From positions 1 to 33,175 of the forward strand of contig JAKFVC010000033.1 in the NCBI GenBank assembly GCA_021732415.1: 33,175 nucleotides of DNA, written 5' to 3'. Every line of letters begins with the position of its first letter. The first letter of the stretch is position 1. Of this stretch, positions 15,354-23,310 are shown piece after piece. Origin of the DNA: Planctomycetaceae bacterium (GTDB taxonomy: Bacteria > Planctomycetota > Planctomycetia > Planctomycetales > Planctomycetaceae). Both the position numbers and the translations under genes were made by a program. The notes under the pieces are model-generated. The model made no database searches. It saw only the letters and a list, made by a program, of their open reading frames with translations, and was not told the DNA's origin.

Positions 15354-16748
15354 ATGCATCTGGACCAACCTCTGAGGCGACGGGACATCGTGCAGGCCGG
15401 GGCGATCGGCTTGATGGGGATGTCGTTGCCGGGGTTGATGGCGGGCCGGCAGGCGGCTCTGGCGGCCGAGGCTGCGGCGTTGCCGGTACGTGCGAAGTCG
15501 ACCATTCTCCTCTTCATGTGGGGCGGGCCGGCTCAACAGGATACCTGGGATTTGAAGATCCATGCTCCCGCGGAGATTCGTGGTGAGTTTAAGCCGATCT
15601 CGACGAATGTGCCTGGGATTGAGATCTGTGAGCACTTCCCCTTGCTGGCGCAACGGTGCGATCGGCTGGCGCTCATTCGGTCGATGACGCATACCGATGT
15701 CGATCACTTGACGGCCTCGCATTACTTGCTCACCGGTCAACCGCCGCCTGTGGGGGGTGATCTCCGCAAGGACTGGCCCAATATCGGGGCTGTGCTGGCG
15801 AAGCTGGGACGCGGCAAGGATCCGCTGCCGCCGTTCGTGCAGATGCGGCCCAAGATGCCGGGTGATGTGCCGCGATTCGTCGAAGAGAGTCACGGGCAGT
15901 TTGCGGGATGGCTGGGGTCAACGTGGGATCCGCTGACGATTGATGCTCGGCCAGATCTGCCGGACTATCGCGTGGGTGACTTCCTGCTGCAGGAGGGGCT
16001 CAATGATCAGCGGATGCGCGACCGGCAGTCGTTGCTGGGGAACATCGAACAACGCTTGGAGCGGCTGGATCAAACCGGGTCGCTCGGCGCGATGAGCCGC
16101 CATTACTCGCGGGCGTTCGATCTGTTGTCCTCGGCGGTGGGCAAGTCGGCGTTCGATTTGACTCAGGAGCCGGACGCCATCCGAGATCGCTATGGCCGCA
16201 ATCCGCACGGGCAATCGGTGCTGCAGGCGCGGCGACTGGTCGAGCGGGGCGTGCCCCTGGTGACCATCTTCTGGCCGAATGACGGGATTAAGAATGTGAG
16301 TGTCTATTGGGACACTCATAGCCGGAACTTCATCGATCACCGTGAGCGTCTGATGCCGCCGGCCGACCAGGCATTCTCGACGTTGCTGGACGATCTGTCC
16401 GAACGCGGTTTATTAGATGAGACATTAGTCGTGTGGACCGGCGAATTCGGGCGGACTCCGAAGATCGGCCAGCGTAACAGCGATGCCGGGGCGGGAGCTG
16501 ATGGCCGCGATCACTGGCCGAATTGCTTCACGTCGGTGCTGGCAGGGGGTGGGATTCGAGGCGGTCAGGTGTATGGTTCCTCGGATCGACATGCGGCCTA
16601 TCCGAATTCCAATCCGGTCAAGCCGGTGGATCTGGTCGCGACGATATATCACCAGATGGGAGTCCCCGCCGGGTTGGAACTCCACGACAACCAGAACCGT
16701 CCGGTCGTGATCTGTCCCGGGACGCCGATTGGGGATCTGATTATTTAG
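15354..16748 (+). CDS. DUF1501 family protein (second copy)
   Basis: A 464-residue protein. It starts with a twin-arginine-like signal (LRRRDIVQAGAIGLMGMSLPG). Family landmarks are LLFMWGGPAQQDTWDLK, EIRGEFKPISTNVPGIEICEHFP, SMTHTDVDHLTASHYLLTG, WTGEFGRTPKIGQ near residue 363, and GRDHWPNCFTSVLAGGG. It is only distantly similar to the DUF1501 protein at 3797-5140: this one has the longer HTDVDHLTASHYLLTG version found in most members. The usual DUF1549/DUF1553 partner is absent here too. Export through the Tat system and an envelope role are inferred. ATG 15354 has TTAGGA about eight bases upstream. Confidence 0.93.
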   Translation: MHLDQPLRRRDIVQAGAIGLMGMSLPGLMAGRQAALAAEAAALPVRAKSTILLFMWGGPAQQDTWDLKIHAPAEIRGEFKPISTNVPGIEICEHFPLLAQRCDRLALIRSMTHTDVDHLTASHYLLTGQPPPVGGDLRKDWPNIGAVLAKLGRGKDPLPPFVQMRPKMPGDVPRFVEESHGQFAGWLGSTWDPLTIDARPDLPDYRVGDFLLQEGLNDQRMRDRQSLLGNIEQRLERLDQTGSLGAMSRHYSRAFDLLSSAVGKSAFDLTQEPDAIRDRYGRNPHGQSVLQARRLVERGVPLVTIFWPNDGIKNVSVYWDTHSRNFIDHRERLMPPADQAFSTLLDDLSERGLLDETLVVWTGEFGRTPKIGQRNSDAGAGADGRDHWPNCFTSVLAGGGIRGGQVYGSSDRHAAYPNSNPVKPVDLVATIYHQMGVPAGLELHDNQNRPVVICPGTPIGDLII

Positions 16749-16785
16749 GGCTATTCACAGACTACGTCAATCGATTGCAGAAGAA

Positions 16786-16998
16786 CTATGCATTATCTGG
16801 ATTGACCTCCACTTTCACGATTCCTCTTTTATCAATGTGCCCCTTGAACATCCGATTGAAGACAATTGCGACGATGGCAACAATCGACACCATTGCAACA
16901 GCGCAGACCAAACCTAAGACGGTCACAAGGCTCACAACATCCCCCCCGATTGAAACAGCACTTAATACAGCATGGTTATCTGGCAAGATGTCTGTCAT
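16786..16998 (-). CDS. Small membrane protein, unknown function
   Basis: A 70-residue frame with one strongly hydrophobic segment (about 22-46, VSLVTVLGLVCAVAMVSIVAI) after a short acidic start (MTDILPDNHAVLS) and before a basic, polar tail (NRMFKGHIDKRGIVKVEVN). The charge layout fits a membrane protein with a cytoplasmic C-terminus. GGAGGG lies 11 bases before ATG 16998, a rather long spacing. It overlaps the end of the upstream 16976-17194 frame by 23 bases, so the two may be translationally coupled. It converges on the DUF1501 gene. I do not recognise it. Confidence 0.5.
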   Translation of the reverse strand: MTDILPDNHAVLSAVSIGGDVVSLVTVLGLVCAVAMVSIVAIVAIVFNRMFKGHIDKRGIVKVEVNPDNA

Positions 16999-17194
16999 GG
17001 CAGATCATTCCCTCCAACATGATGATTTTTCGGACGACTCTCACAGGTCCTACAGTCGCCGAAACTGACTCAGCAGTCGAAACAGTCGTCCCAATTGACA
17101 TACGCTGCACAATGGTTATGTTCACGACTGTAAACATGAGGTAAATGGGCATCAACGCAAAAGTAAACAGACCTTGTCGAATAAACACTTTCAC
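16976..17194 (-). CDS. Possible small membrane protein preceding the 16998 ORF
   Basis: A 72-residue frame from a GTG at 17194. It has one hydrophobic segment (FTFALMPIYLMFTVVNITIV) followed by a Ser/Thr/Val-rich part. It lacks a good ribosome site and could be non-coding leader. Its 3' end contains the GGAGGG ribosome site of the 16998 gene, as in coupled pairs. A weak promoter-like pair (TTGTTC, 17 bases, TCATAT on the minus strand) lies just upstream. Confidence 0.28.
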   Translation of the reverse strand: MKVFIRQGLFTFALMPIYLMFTVVNITIVQRMSIGTTVSTAESVSATVGPVRVVRKIIMLEGMICHDRHLAR

Positions 17195-17408
17195 TCGACA
17201 GCATATGATTTCTTTAGGACATTCGGAACAATCGCTACAAACGACCTAATCGTCATTATCGTCCGAGTTTTCCACAAACCTAGTTCTCAACGGGCTCAAT
17301 GTAAAACTGGGCAATCTATGCGGTCGCCAAAGGACGTCGAGACCTCGTTGAGCAGACTTGGCCCTGGCGAGTTGGGGACATGCAAATCCCTTGAACAGGA
17401 GATAATCA

Positions 17409-18554
17409 ATGCCGATTCGCAGGCTGCTGCTGTTGGCGATTACATTGCAATTATCTATTTCGCCAGCCAGGGGCGACGAGCCACCGGTTCCGCGGCCCAA
17501 TGTGGAACGTCTATTCGTTTCGGGAGAAGCGGGCTACGGGCGATATCGCATCCCGGCGATCTACGTCACTCCCAAGCAGACGGTGTTGGCCTTCTGCGAA
17601 GGTCGAGTGAAAGCCTCGGGATTGACGGGCGATATTGATCTCGTGCTGCGACGCAGTACTGATGGCGGGAAGACTTGGGCTCCGCTGCAGGTTGTGGCGG
17701 ATGATGGGCCGAATACGTTGGGCAATCCGTGTGCGGTGGTTGATCGTTCCACCAGGACTGTCTGGCTGCTCTTCTCTCGTAGTTTGGGGCAGGATACTGA
17801 GGACCAAATTGTTAAAGGGACGAGTACCGAGCGGACTCAGGTTTGGATCACGAAGAGTTCTGATGAGGGGCTGACGTGGTCTAAGCCCGTCAACATTTCT
17901 GCTCAGGCGACCCGTCCGGAGTGGACGTGGTACGGGCCGGGGCCGGGGATTGGGTTGCAGCTCCCGAGCGGCCGATTGTTCATTCCCGCTTATCATGCTG
18001 TGGAGAAGACCGGGATCTATCAGGTGCATTCGCTCTCCAGCGATGATCACGGGCAGACGTGGCAGATTGGCGGTACGGTGGCCGATGAAACCACCGAGGC
18101 CCAGGCGGCTCTGCGAGCTGATGGGACGCTGGTGATTAATACTCGCAATATCTCGCCGCGGGATGAGAAGGTGCTTCGCAACCGGGTGATTGCGGTGAGC
18201 CGTGACGAAGGGAAGACTTGGACCGATGTGGGTCGCGATGCAGCTTTGACCGAAAGCAGTTGCCAGGGAAGTTTGCTGGTGTATTCGGGGCTGGGAGAGG
18301 GAGCCAAGTCCCGCTGGTTGTTTACGAATCCACCCGGTCCAGGACGCCGACAATTGACGTTGCGACTGAGTTACGATGAGGGGCGAACCTGGGCTAAGTC
18401 GCTGGTGATCGAGCCGGGTAGCTCGGAGTATTCGGGACTCGCGAGATTGCCGGAGGGTGAGATTGGGGTCTTGTATGAACGTAATACACAGAAGAAGTAT
18501 AGTCCGGAGATTGTGTTTACGAAGTTGCGATTGTCGGAGATTGAGGGGCCGTGA
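17409..18554 (+). CDS. Secreted exo-alpha-sialidase / BNR-repeat glycosidase
   Basis: A 381-residue protein. A signal peptide (about 1-22, LLLLAITLQLSISPARG) precedes a six-bladed beta-propeller. The sialidase Arg motif is YRIP (in GYGRYRIPAIYV, near residue 45). Asp-box repeats (S/T-x-D-x-G-x-T-W) occur five times: STDGGKTW, SSDEGLTW, SDDHGQTW, SRDEGKTW and SYDEGRTW. The nearby EGR and late YERNTQKKY fit catalytic positions of the GH33 type. The role is release of terminal sialic acid or a related sugar outside the cell. AGGAG at about 17397-17401 supports ATG 17409. Substrate choice cannot be read from sequence. Confidence 0.9.
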   Translation: MPIRRLLLLAITLQLSISPARGDEPPVPRPNVERLFVSGEAGYGRYRIPAIYVTPKQTVLAFCEGRVKASGLTGDIDLVLRRSTDGGKTWAPLQVVADDGPNTLGNPCAVVDRSTRTVWLLFSRSLGQDTEDQIVKGTSTERTQVWITKSSDEGLTWSKPVNISAQATRPEWTWYGPGPGIGLQLPSGRLFIPAYHAVEKTGIYQVHSLSSDDHGQTWQIGGTVADETTEAQAALRADGTLVINTRNISPRDEKVLRNRVIAVSRDEGKTWTDVGRDAALTESSCQGSLLVYSGLGEGAKSRWLFTNPPGPGRRQLTLRLSYDEGRTWAKSLVIEPGSSEYSGLARLPEGEIGVLYERNTQKKYSPEIVFTKLRLSEIEGP

Positions 18555-18595
18555 GGCTGACGAAAATGCGAACGTGCAACCCCCACAGATTTTTA

Positions 18596-18720
18596 GGCGA
18601 GCCCCGTCCCGAAAGGGCGGGGATAGGGTTGCGACTCTGAGTGGCGATAGACGTCATAGGATGTCGGATTTATAGCGAAAGTCGCTACTCTACCCCCGCC
18701 CTTACGGGACGGGGCTCGCC
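18596..18720 (-). repeat. 125-bp palindromic repeat, copy 2
   Basis: Reverse-oriented copy of 11900-12024 with the same length and shared arms and centre. TTA occurs directly on both sides (18593-18595 and 18721-18723), perhaps a 3-bp target duplication; copy 1 shows no such match. It lies just downstream of the sialidase gene and upstream of the cysteine hydrolase gene. Confidence 0.85.
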
Positions 18721-18746
18721 TTAATCTACAAGGAAAGACCTACAAT

Positions 18747-20174
18747 ATGATTCGCGTTCCCTCACTTTGTACCGCCGCTTGCGTCATCGTTGGAGCGATC
18801 TTGGGCACGCCGGAACTCGCCATGTCCGACACGATCAAATTGAAGCTGCGCTCCAGCAAACCGACAAAAACGGCCGGCGATCTGCCCGAACGAATCTTCA
18901 AGGAAGAAGCTTGGGAAGCCGCTCAGACGGCGGTCATCGTGTGTGATGTCTGGGACTATCACCATTGTCTGAATGCGGTCCGGCGGTTGGAGGAATTCGC
19001 ACCGCGACTGGATCAGGTACTGAAGGCTGCACGCGAACGTGGGGCGATCGTGATTCATGCTCCGAGTGACTGCATGCCGGCCTATATCGATCATCCGGCC
19101 CGACTCCGTACACTGCAGACTGCGCCAGCGAAGCCCCCGCCGCCTGATATTCAATATTGGTGCTCGCGGCTGGATCAGGAAACCGGACGTTATCCCATCG
19201 ACCAGTCTGACGGCGGGGAAGATGATGATCCTCAGGAACATGCCGAGTGGGCGGCGAAGCTGAAGGCGATGGGGCGTAATCCGGGGACGCCGTGGCAGAA
19301 GCAATCGGCACTCATCACGATCGACGGCGAACGCGACTATATTAGTGATCGCGGCGACGAAGTGTGGAGCATCCTGGAGAAGCACGGCATTCGCAACGTG
19401 ATCCTGACCGGAGTGCATTGCAACATGTGCGTGATCGGGCGGCCGTTTGGATTGCGTCAGATGAAACGGAACGGGAAGAACGTCGTCTTGATGCGTGATA
19501 TGACCGACAGCATGTATTCTCCCAAGAGCTGGCCTTACGTGGATCACTTCACTGGTCATGATCTGGTAGTTGATTATGTCGAACAACAGATCTGCCCGAC
19601 GATCACCAGTGACCAGTTACTGGGGGGCGAACCGTTTTGCTGGAAGGCAGATCAACGTAAAGGTCCTGCAGCCATTCCAGCGAAATCATTGTCGGGTGAA
19701 TCGAGTATCAAGCAGCACTGGACGACCTTCAAGACTCAGGGCGATGCATTTCAATTCCTGTTAGAGAGTACGGACTGCCCCGTGTGGTACCGCGGTGCAC
19801 TGCGAGTTCCTGAGGAATGGTACGCTAAAGGTCCAGTGAGTATTGGTTTTCCAGACGGCCGGATTCGGTTGTGGCTGAATGGTGTCGAAATTAAGCCTAG
19901 TCCTCCCACAGCCTACCAGCGAATTCGGTTCACTTTGCCGAAGGAAAACGTTGCGATCAACGATTACAACCTGATCGTCGTCAGGGCCGACCATACTGTC
20001 GAAACGGTCAAAAGCAAATGGGAGGTCGATCTGATCGCCGGCACTCAGCGGTGGGAAGTTGAACCGCACTGGCAAATCCGTGCGGGCGAGAGCGATCGCT
20101 TCTCAAACATTCCGTTGCCAGCCAAATTTGGCATGGGACCGGATGCCATGTTGCGTCTAAAGGCGGCGAAGTGA
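18747..20174 (+). CDS. Secreted isochorismatase-like cysteine hydrolase with C-terminal beta domain
   Basis: A 475-residue protein. A signal peptide (about 1-26, ending in LAMS) precedes an isochorismatase-fold domain (about 45-290). Asp in VIVCDVWDYHH near residue 66 and Cys228 in TGVHCNMCVIGRPFG are the expected catalytic residues. The C-terminal part (about 315-475; FQFLLESTDCPVWYRGALRVPEEW, GRIRLWLNGVEIKPSP) is a jelly-roll-like domain of the kind seen in glycoside hydrolases. Cytoplasmic isochorismatases lack such an extension, so this looks like a planctomycete extracellular amidase-type enzyme; the substrate is unknown. AAGGAAAG lies before the ATG. Confidence 0.86.
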   Translation: MIRVPSLCTAACVIVGAILGTPELAMSDTIKLKLRSSKPTKTAGDLPERIFKEEAWEAAQTAVIVCDVWDYHHCLNAVRRLEEFAPRLDQVLKAARERGAIVIHAPSDCMPAYIDHPARLRTLQTAPAKPPPPDIQYWCSRLDQETGRYPIDQSDGGEDDDPQEHAEWAAKLKAMGRNPGTPWQKQSALITIDGERDYISDRGDEVWSILEKHGIRNVILTGVHCNMCVIGRPFGLRQMKRNGKNVVLMRDMTDSMYSPKSWPYVDHFTGHDLVVDYVEQQICPTITSDQLLGGEPFCWKADQRKGPAAIPAKSLSGESSIKQHWTTFKTQGDAFQFLLESTDCPVWYRGALRVPEEWYAKGPVSIGFPDGRIRLWLNGVEIKPSPPTAYQRIRFTLPKENVAINDYNLIVVRADHTVETVKSKWEVDLIAGTQRWEVEPHWQIRAGESDRFSNIPLPAKFGMGPDAMLRLKAAK

Positions 20175-20188
20175 GGTTATCGACTTGG

Positions 20189-20474
20189 AACCGCTAACAA
20201 AACGGTTCGATCAGGCCCCCGTCGGGCTTGTCCCGGCGGAGCCCTGACTGGCCAGCTACCAATGCGAAACGTGCTTACCTCTCAACGTGTAGTCTCCGAT
20301 GCCCCCTGCCGCCGTGAGTGAACGTTGTCAAAGCAGCGACTGGAAGGCGGCAAGGGGCATCGGAGACGTAAAGGTTGAGAATTCGGCACAACTTTCGGGT
20401 GGGTAGCTGGCCAGTCAACGCTCCGTCGGGGCAAGCCCGACGGGGGCGATTCCTAATCGGTATTGTTAGGCGTT
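20189..20474 (-). repeat. 286-bp palindromic MITE-like element, copy B
   Basis: Reverse-orientation copy of 2251-2536, the same length without gaps. It is flanked by CTTGG (20184-20188) and CTTAG (20475-20479), a four-of-five match that suggests the same CTTAG-type target on the + strand as copy A. It lies 15 bases after the cysteine hydrolase stop codon and about 90 bases before the next gene. Confidence 0.88.
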
Positions 20475-20565
20475 CTTAGGAACTGTTACGCCGATTTCCG
20501 GTTAATCATCGCCGTAGCGGGCGGTTAGCACTCCATACATGTCACTTATGTGTGGAGGTCGAATC

Positions 20566-21159
20566 ATGCTGCGAGAGCAAGTGCGGTCTGGGGTCGCTCA
20601 AGTGGGGATGGCGCTGCGCGAGCCCGAGTTATTTGCCGTTCGCTGGAACCGGGGCGAGGTTGAATATCGCTGGTGGGTATGGGTTTCACTGGTCGCCACG
20701 GCCGTGATGGGGACGATGTTCTATGGCATGACCATGGGACTGCACGGTCGGCTGGAGGATGTCCTCTTCAAGGGGATCGCCTGCACGAGTGCCGCCGGCT
20801 TGGCATGGGCCATTCCTCTGCCGGCGCTGTACATCTTGAATAGCTTGTCAGGGTCCCGTCTCCCCGCGAGCAGCACACTGCTGGCCGCACTGGTCACGAC
20901 CAGCTGGGGCGGCCTGGCGATGCTGGCATCGATTCCGATCAACTGGTTCTTCTCGGTCGCCATTCCTTCGCCGAGCTTCATCTTATTAGTGAACTTGATC
21001 GTCTTCACCGGTGTCGGGATCTCGATGAGCGACGTCTTCCGGCGAGTGATGCAGCACCTGGAACCCAAACGCGGGGTCACGCCCGACTGGTGGCTGGTGC
21101 TGGTCGGAGTGACGGGGGCCGAACTGTTCTACTTCTTCGGCTTATTTCGGTTTGTTTAG
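20566..21159 (+). CDS. Integral membrane protein, five predicted segments, unknown function
   Basis: A 197-residue protein with hydrophobic segments at about 37-58, 70-92, 104-127, 136-154 and 175-195. ATG 20566 is chosen because TGGAGG is just upstream; the frame is open to 20539. The layout (charged LREPELFAVRWNRG start, five segments) parallels the next gene at 21327, and the two look like distant paralogues (for example the GLAWAIPLPALYILN and GICLPSLYFYSLL blocks). A Yip1-like fold is possible but not certain. Confidence 0.7.
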   Translation: MLREQVRSGVAQVGMALREPELFAVRWNRGEVEYRWWVWVSLVATAVMGTMFYGMTMGLHGRLEDVLFKGIACTSAAGLAWAIPLPALYILNSLSGSRLPASSTLLAALVTTSWGGLAMLASIPINWFFSVAIPSPSFILLVNLIVFTGVGISMSDVFRRVMQHLEPKRGVTPDWWLVLVGVTGAELFYFFGLFRFV

Positions 21160-21184
21160 TCGCCACGGATAGATCACCGACCAA

Positions 21185-21272
21185 ATCAGCCGGCACGCGC
21201 TAGCGTCCGGTTCGGAGGTACTACTGACGCTAAATGTTATTCCGAACCGTGGGCTAACGCCCTCCGGCTGAT
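21185..21272 (+). repeat. 88-bp palindromic repeat (CAGCCGGCACGCG family), copy 1
   Basis: Ends ATCAGCCGGCACGCGCTAGC and GGGCTAACGCCCTCCGGCTGAT pair, with GTCCGGTTC and GAACCGTGG inside. 33020-33105 is a second copy in the same orientation. I recall this motif as frequent in planctomycete genomes. Confidence 0.85.
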
Positions 21273-21326
21273 GAGCCAATAGTCACACCAAGCCACGATG
21301 CAATCATCGCAACCATACAGAACCGA

Positions 21327-22229
21327 ATGAGACATGCCATGAATGTCGAAACATTACAACGAATACACGAAACCAATCACGAACCGACAGAGACTTCCTC
21401 TGATGACGGCACACCGCCGATACCGCCCGACTTCGAGCTAGTCAACCGCTTAGAGCACGCGCAACCAGATATGATTCAACCGGCGGAAAGCGGCTCGTTG
21501 GGGTTGCTCGAACTGATCTTGAAAGCGCCCGAGCAACTGGACCGGCTGATTCGGGATCCGGCTCGGCAGGCGGAATTACTGCCGCGATTTCTGGGGATTT
21601 CGCTGGTTGGGTTTACGTTCTTCGGGGTGGCCATGTCGCTGGTGCTCAGCACGAGTACCGTCTGGCCGCAGCTCTTTCCGATGGAGGCGGTCGTCGCCGG
21701 TCGCGAGGCGACTCCCATGCGATTCGCCGCATCGAGCGGGAACTCACTGCTGACACATTGGCTGAACGGAGATGCGTGGCGGCTGATCGCGGCTTATGCT
21801 GTCGGCCTCATCGCAGCGACGGGGATCTGCCTGCCCAGCCTCTACTTTTACTCGTTGCTGGCGGGAGTGCGCATGACGATGATGGATGTCGTCCTGCAAT
21901 CGCTCAAGTCCAAGGCGGTGGCCGCCGTGACGTTAGTGGGCGTGCTGCCGATCTATGCGACGGGGGGATTGGCCATCGCGATCTTTCCGATGCCTGATTA
22001 CTGGCGGGATGCTGTCCTATTGCTGGGACTCATCCTGCCCTTCATTGCGGGAACGGCTGGGACCTATTCACTCTTTCGAGGGCTGTCGGGCTTCGCGGAC
22101 ACGATGCCCGAAGAACGGCGTGAGCGGCGAAGTTGCTTTCTGCAGCAGCTCGTGCTGTCGTGGGCGGCTTGTTATACGGCTGTGACTCCCGTGTTGATCT
22201 TTACGCTGTGGCAGAAGATGCAGGGATGA
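21327..22229 (+). CDS. Integral membrane protein, paralogue-like of the 20566 gene
   Basis: A 300-residue protein. A hydrophilic N-terminal region (about 1-80) is rich in Glu, Pro and Thr. Five membrane segments follow at about 84-110, 149-178, 197-219, 225-250 and 272-296. The start could be ATG 21327 or ATG 21339; neither has a strong ribosome site. It lies in line with 20566 and 22469 on the same strand, with palindromes in both gaps, so the three may or may not be one operon. Function unknown. Confidence 0.7.
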   Translation: MRHAMNVETLQRIHETNHEPTETSSDDGTPPIPPDFELVNRLEHAQPDMIQPAESGSLGLLELILKAPEQLDRLIRDPARQAELLPRFLGISLVGFTFFGVAMSLVLSTSTVWPQLFPMEAVVAGREATPMRFAASSGNSLLTHWLNGDAWRLIAAYAVGLIAATGICLPSLYFYSLLAGVRMTMMDVVLQSLKSKAVAAVTLVGVLPIYATGGLAIAIFPMPDYWRDAVLLLGLILPFIAGTAGTYSLFRGLSGFADTMPEERRERRSCFLQQLVLSWAACYTAVTPVLIFTLWQKMQG

Positions 22230-22276
22230 TGTCGGAGGACGGACTTCGGTGAGATCGAATCGCGCCAACGCGTGCG

Positions 22277-22432
22277 AGGCGAGCGTCCGGCGTAAGCCGG
22301 ATGGTTGTCTTGCCGGTTACGACGACCTGGAACGTTGATTTAGGCAAGGAATTGAGTAAGCCGCACGACAAATTGAGTCTGGGGTTTAAGAAAGTCGCTA
22401 ACAACCATCCGGCTTACGCCGGACGCTCGCCT
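22277..22432. repeat. Palindrome with perfect 32-bp arms
   Basis: 22277-22308 (AGGCGAGCGTCCGGCGTAAG...) is the exact reverse complement of 22401-22432, around a 92-base loop. The 22469 reading frame runs through it when opened from 22301, which argues for the downstream ATG as the true start of that gene. Confidence 0.9.
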
Positions 22433-22468
22433 TCGTCACCTTTGGTGACTCCTATCGGGAACCACATC

Positions 22469-23188
22469 ATGAGTGGAGAAGTCACCCTCTGTTTTTATCT
22501 GGTGATCGGCGTCTGCGTGGCCGTGGCGATCTGGATCAGCGACGCCAACTCAATCCAAGTCGGCCGCACATTTCGAGCCTGTACGGCGCTGCTGTTCTGG
22601 CCGCTCTATCTGCCGTTGTTGCTGGTCTCGAAGGGGATACCATCCACGCCTGATCAACTGCCGCCGAATGTCGCAAACCAGCCACTCGACGAAATGGCGA
22701 CAGCGATTGCTCAGGTCGAAGTTGAGCTCGATACGGCTTTGTGCAGCTTAAACGGCTGGGCTGAAGAAGCGTTGTGTGCTGAGGCCGATCGTTTTGCGGA
22801 GCTTCGCTCGGCGTGGCGGCAACAGGCGGAACGGGTTCGTGAACTCGACCGGCTGCTGTTATCCAATGCCAGCGATGCTTCTCAATCTGAATCCCTGCCG
22901 AGGGACACATCAACGTTTGACGCGTCGACGACAACGGACTCGTCAGCCGCAAATCGAATCACGACGAGCGAGCAATCTCGACGGGAGAATCTGGCAAAAC
23001 TAAAAACTGTCCGCGAGCAATGGCATGGCGATCTGCTGGCGACGCTCGCGTGGGTCAGACAATTAGTGACGATGATTCATCTGGCACGCTACACGGGAGA
23101 GCCGGCGTCGCGGGCAGCGGAACTCGTGCAACAGATTGCCAAGGCAGTCGAGGGATTATCGAAGGGAAACGCCGCGAGTCTTACGTAA
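22469..23188 (+). CDS. Membrane protein with cytoplasmic helical domain, unknown function
   Basis: A 239-residue protein. Two membrane segments (about 6-24 and 34-52) are followed by a soluble, mostly helical region (LDEMATAIAQVEVELDTALCSLNGWAEEAL; RRENLAKLKTVREQWHGDLLATLAWVRQLV) likely to form coiled coils, with a Ser/Thr-rich low-complexity stretch between them. ATG 22469 avoids the palindrome upstream. It is the last gene of the three membrane proteins and converges on the AAA ATPase gene. I do not recognise it. Confidence 0.66.
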   Translation: MSGEVTLCFYLVIGVCVAVAIWISDANSIQVGRTFRACTALLFWPLYLPLLLVSKGIPSTPDQLPPNVANQPLDEMATAIAQVEVELDTALCSLNGWAEEALCAEADRFAELRSAWRQQAERVRELDRLLLSNASDASQSESLPRDTSTFDASTTTDSSAANRITTSEQSRRENLAKLKTVREQWHGDLLATLAWVRQLVTMIHLARYTGEPASRAAELVQQIAKAVEGLSKGNAASLT

Positions 23189-23310
23189 CCCTTCCGTTCT
23201 GATGGTCAATTATTAATAGACCGGCAGCTGACATCAAACCGGCCGATGCCGAGAGACATGGATTCCCAATTCGTGCTGGCATTGTTCGCTATGAACTTGA
23301 AATCTCTGGT

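Noticed and set aside
22301-22468. N-terminal extension of the 22469 membrane protein
   Set aside because: The extra 56 codons are encoded by the palindrome 22277-22432; the downstream ATG begins directly before the first membrane segment.
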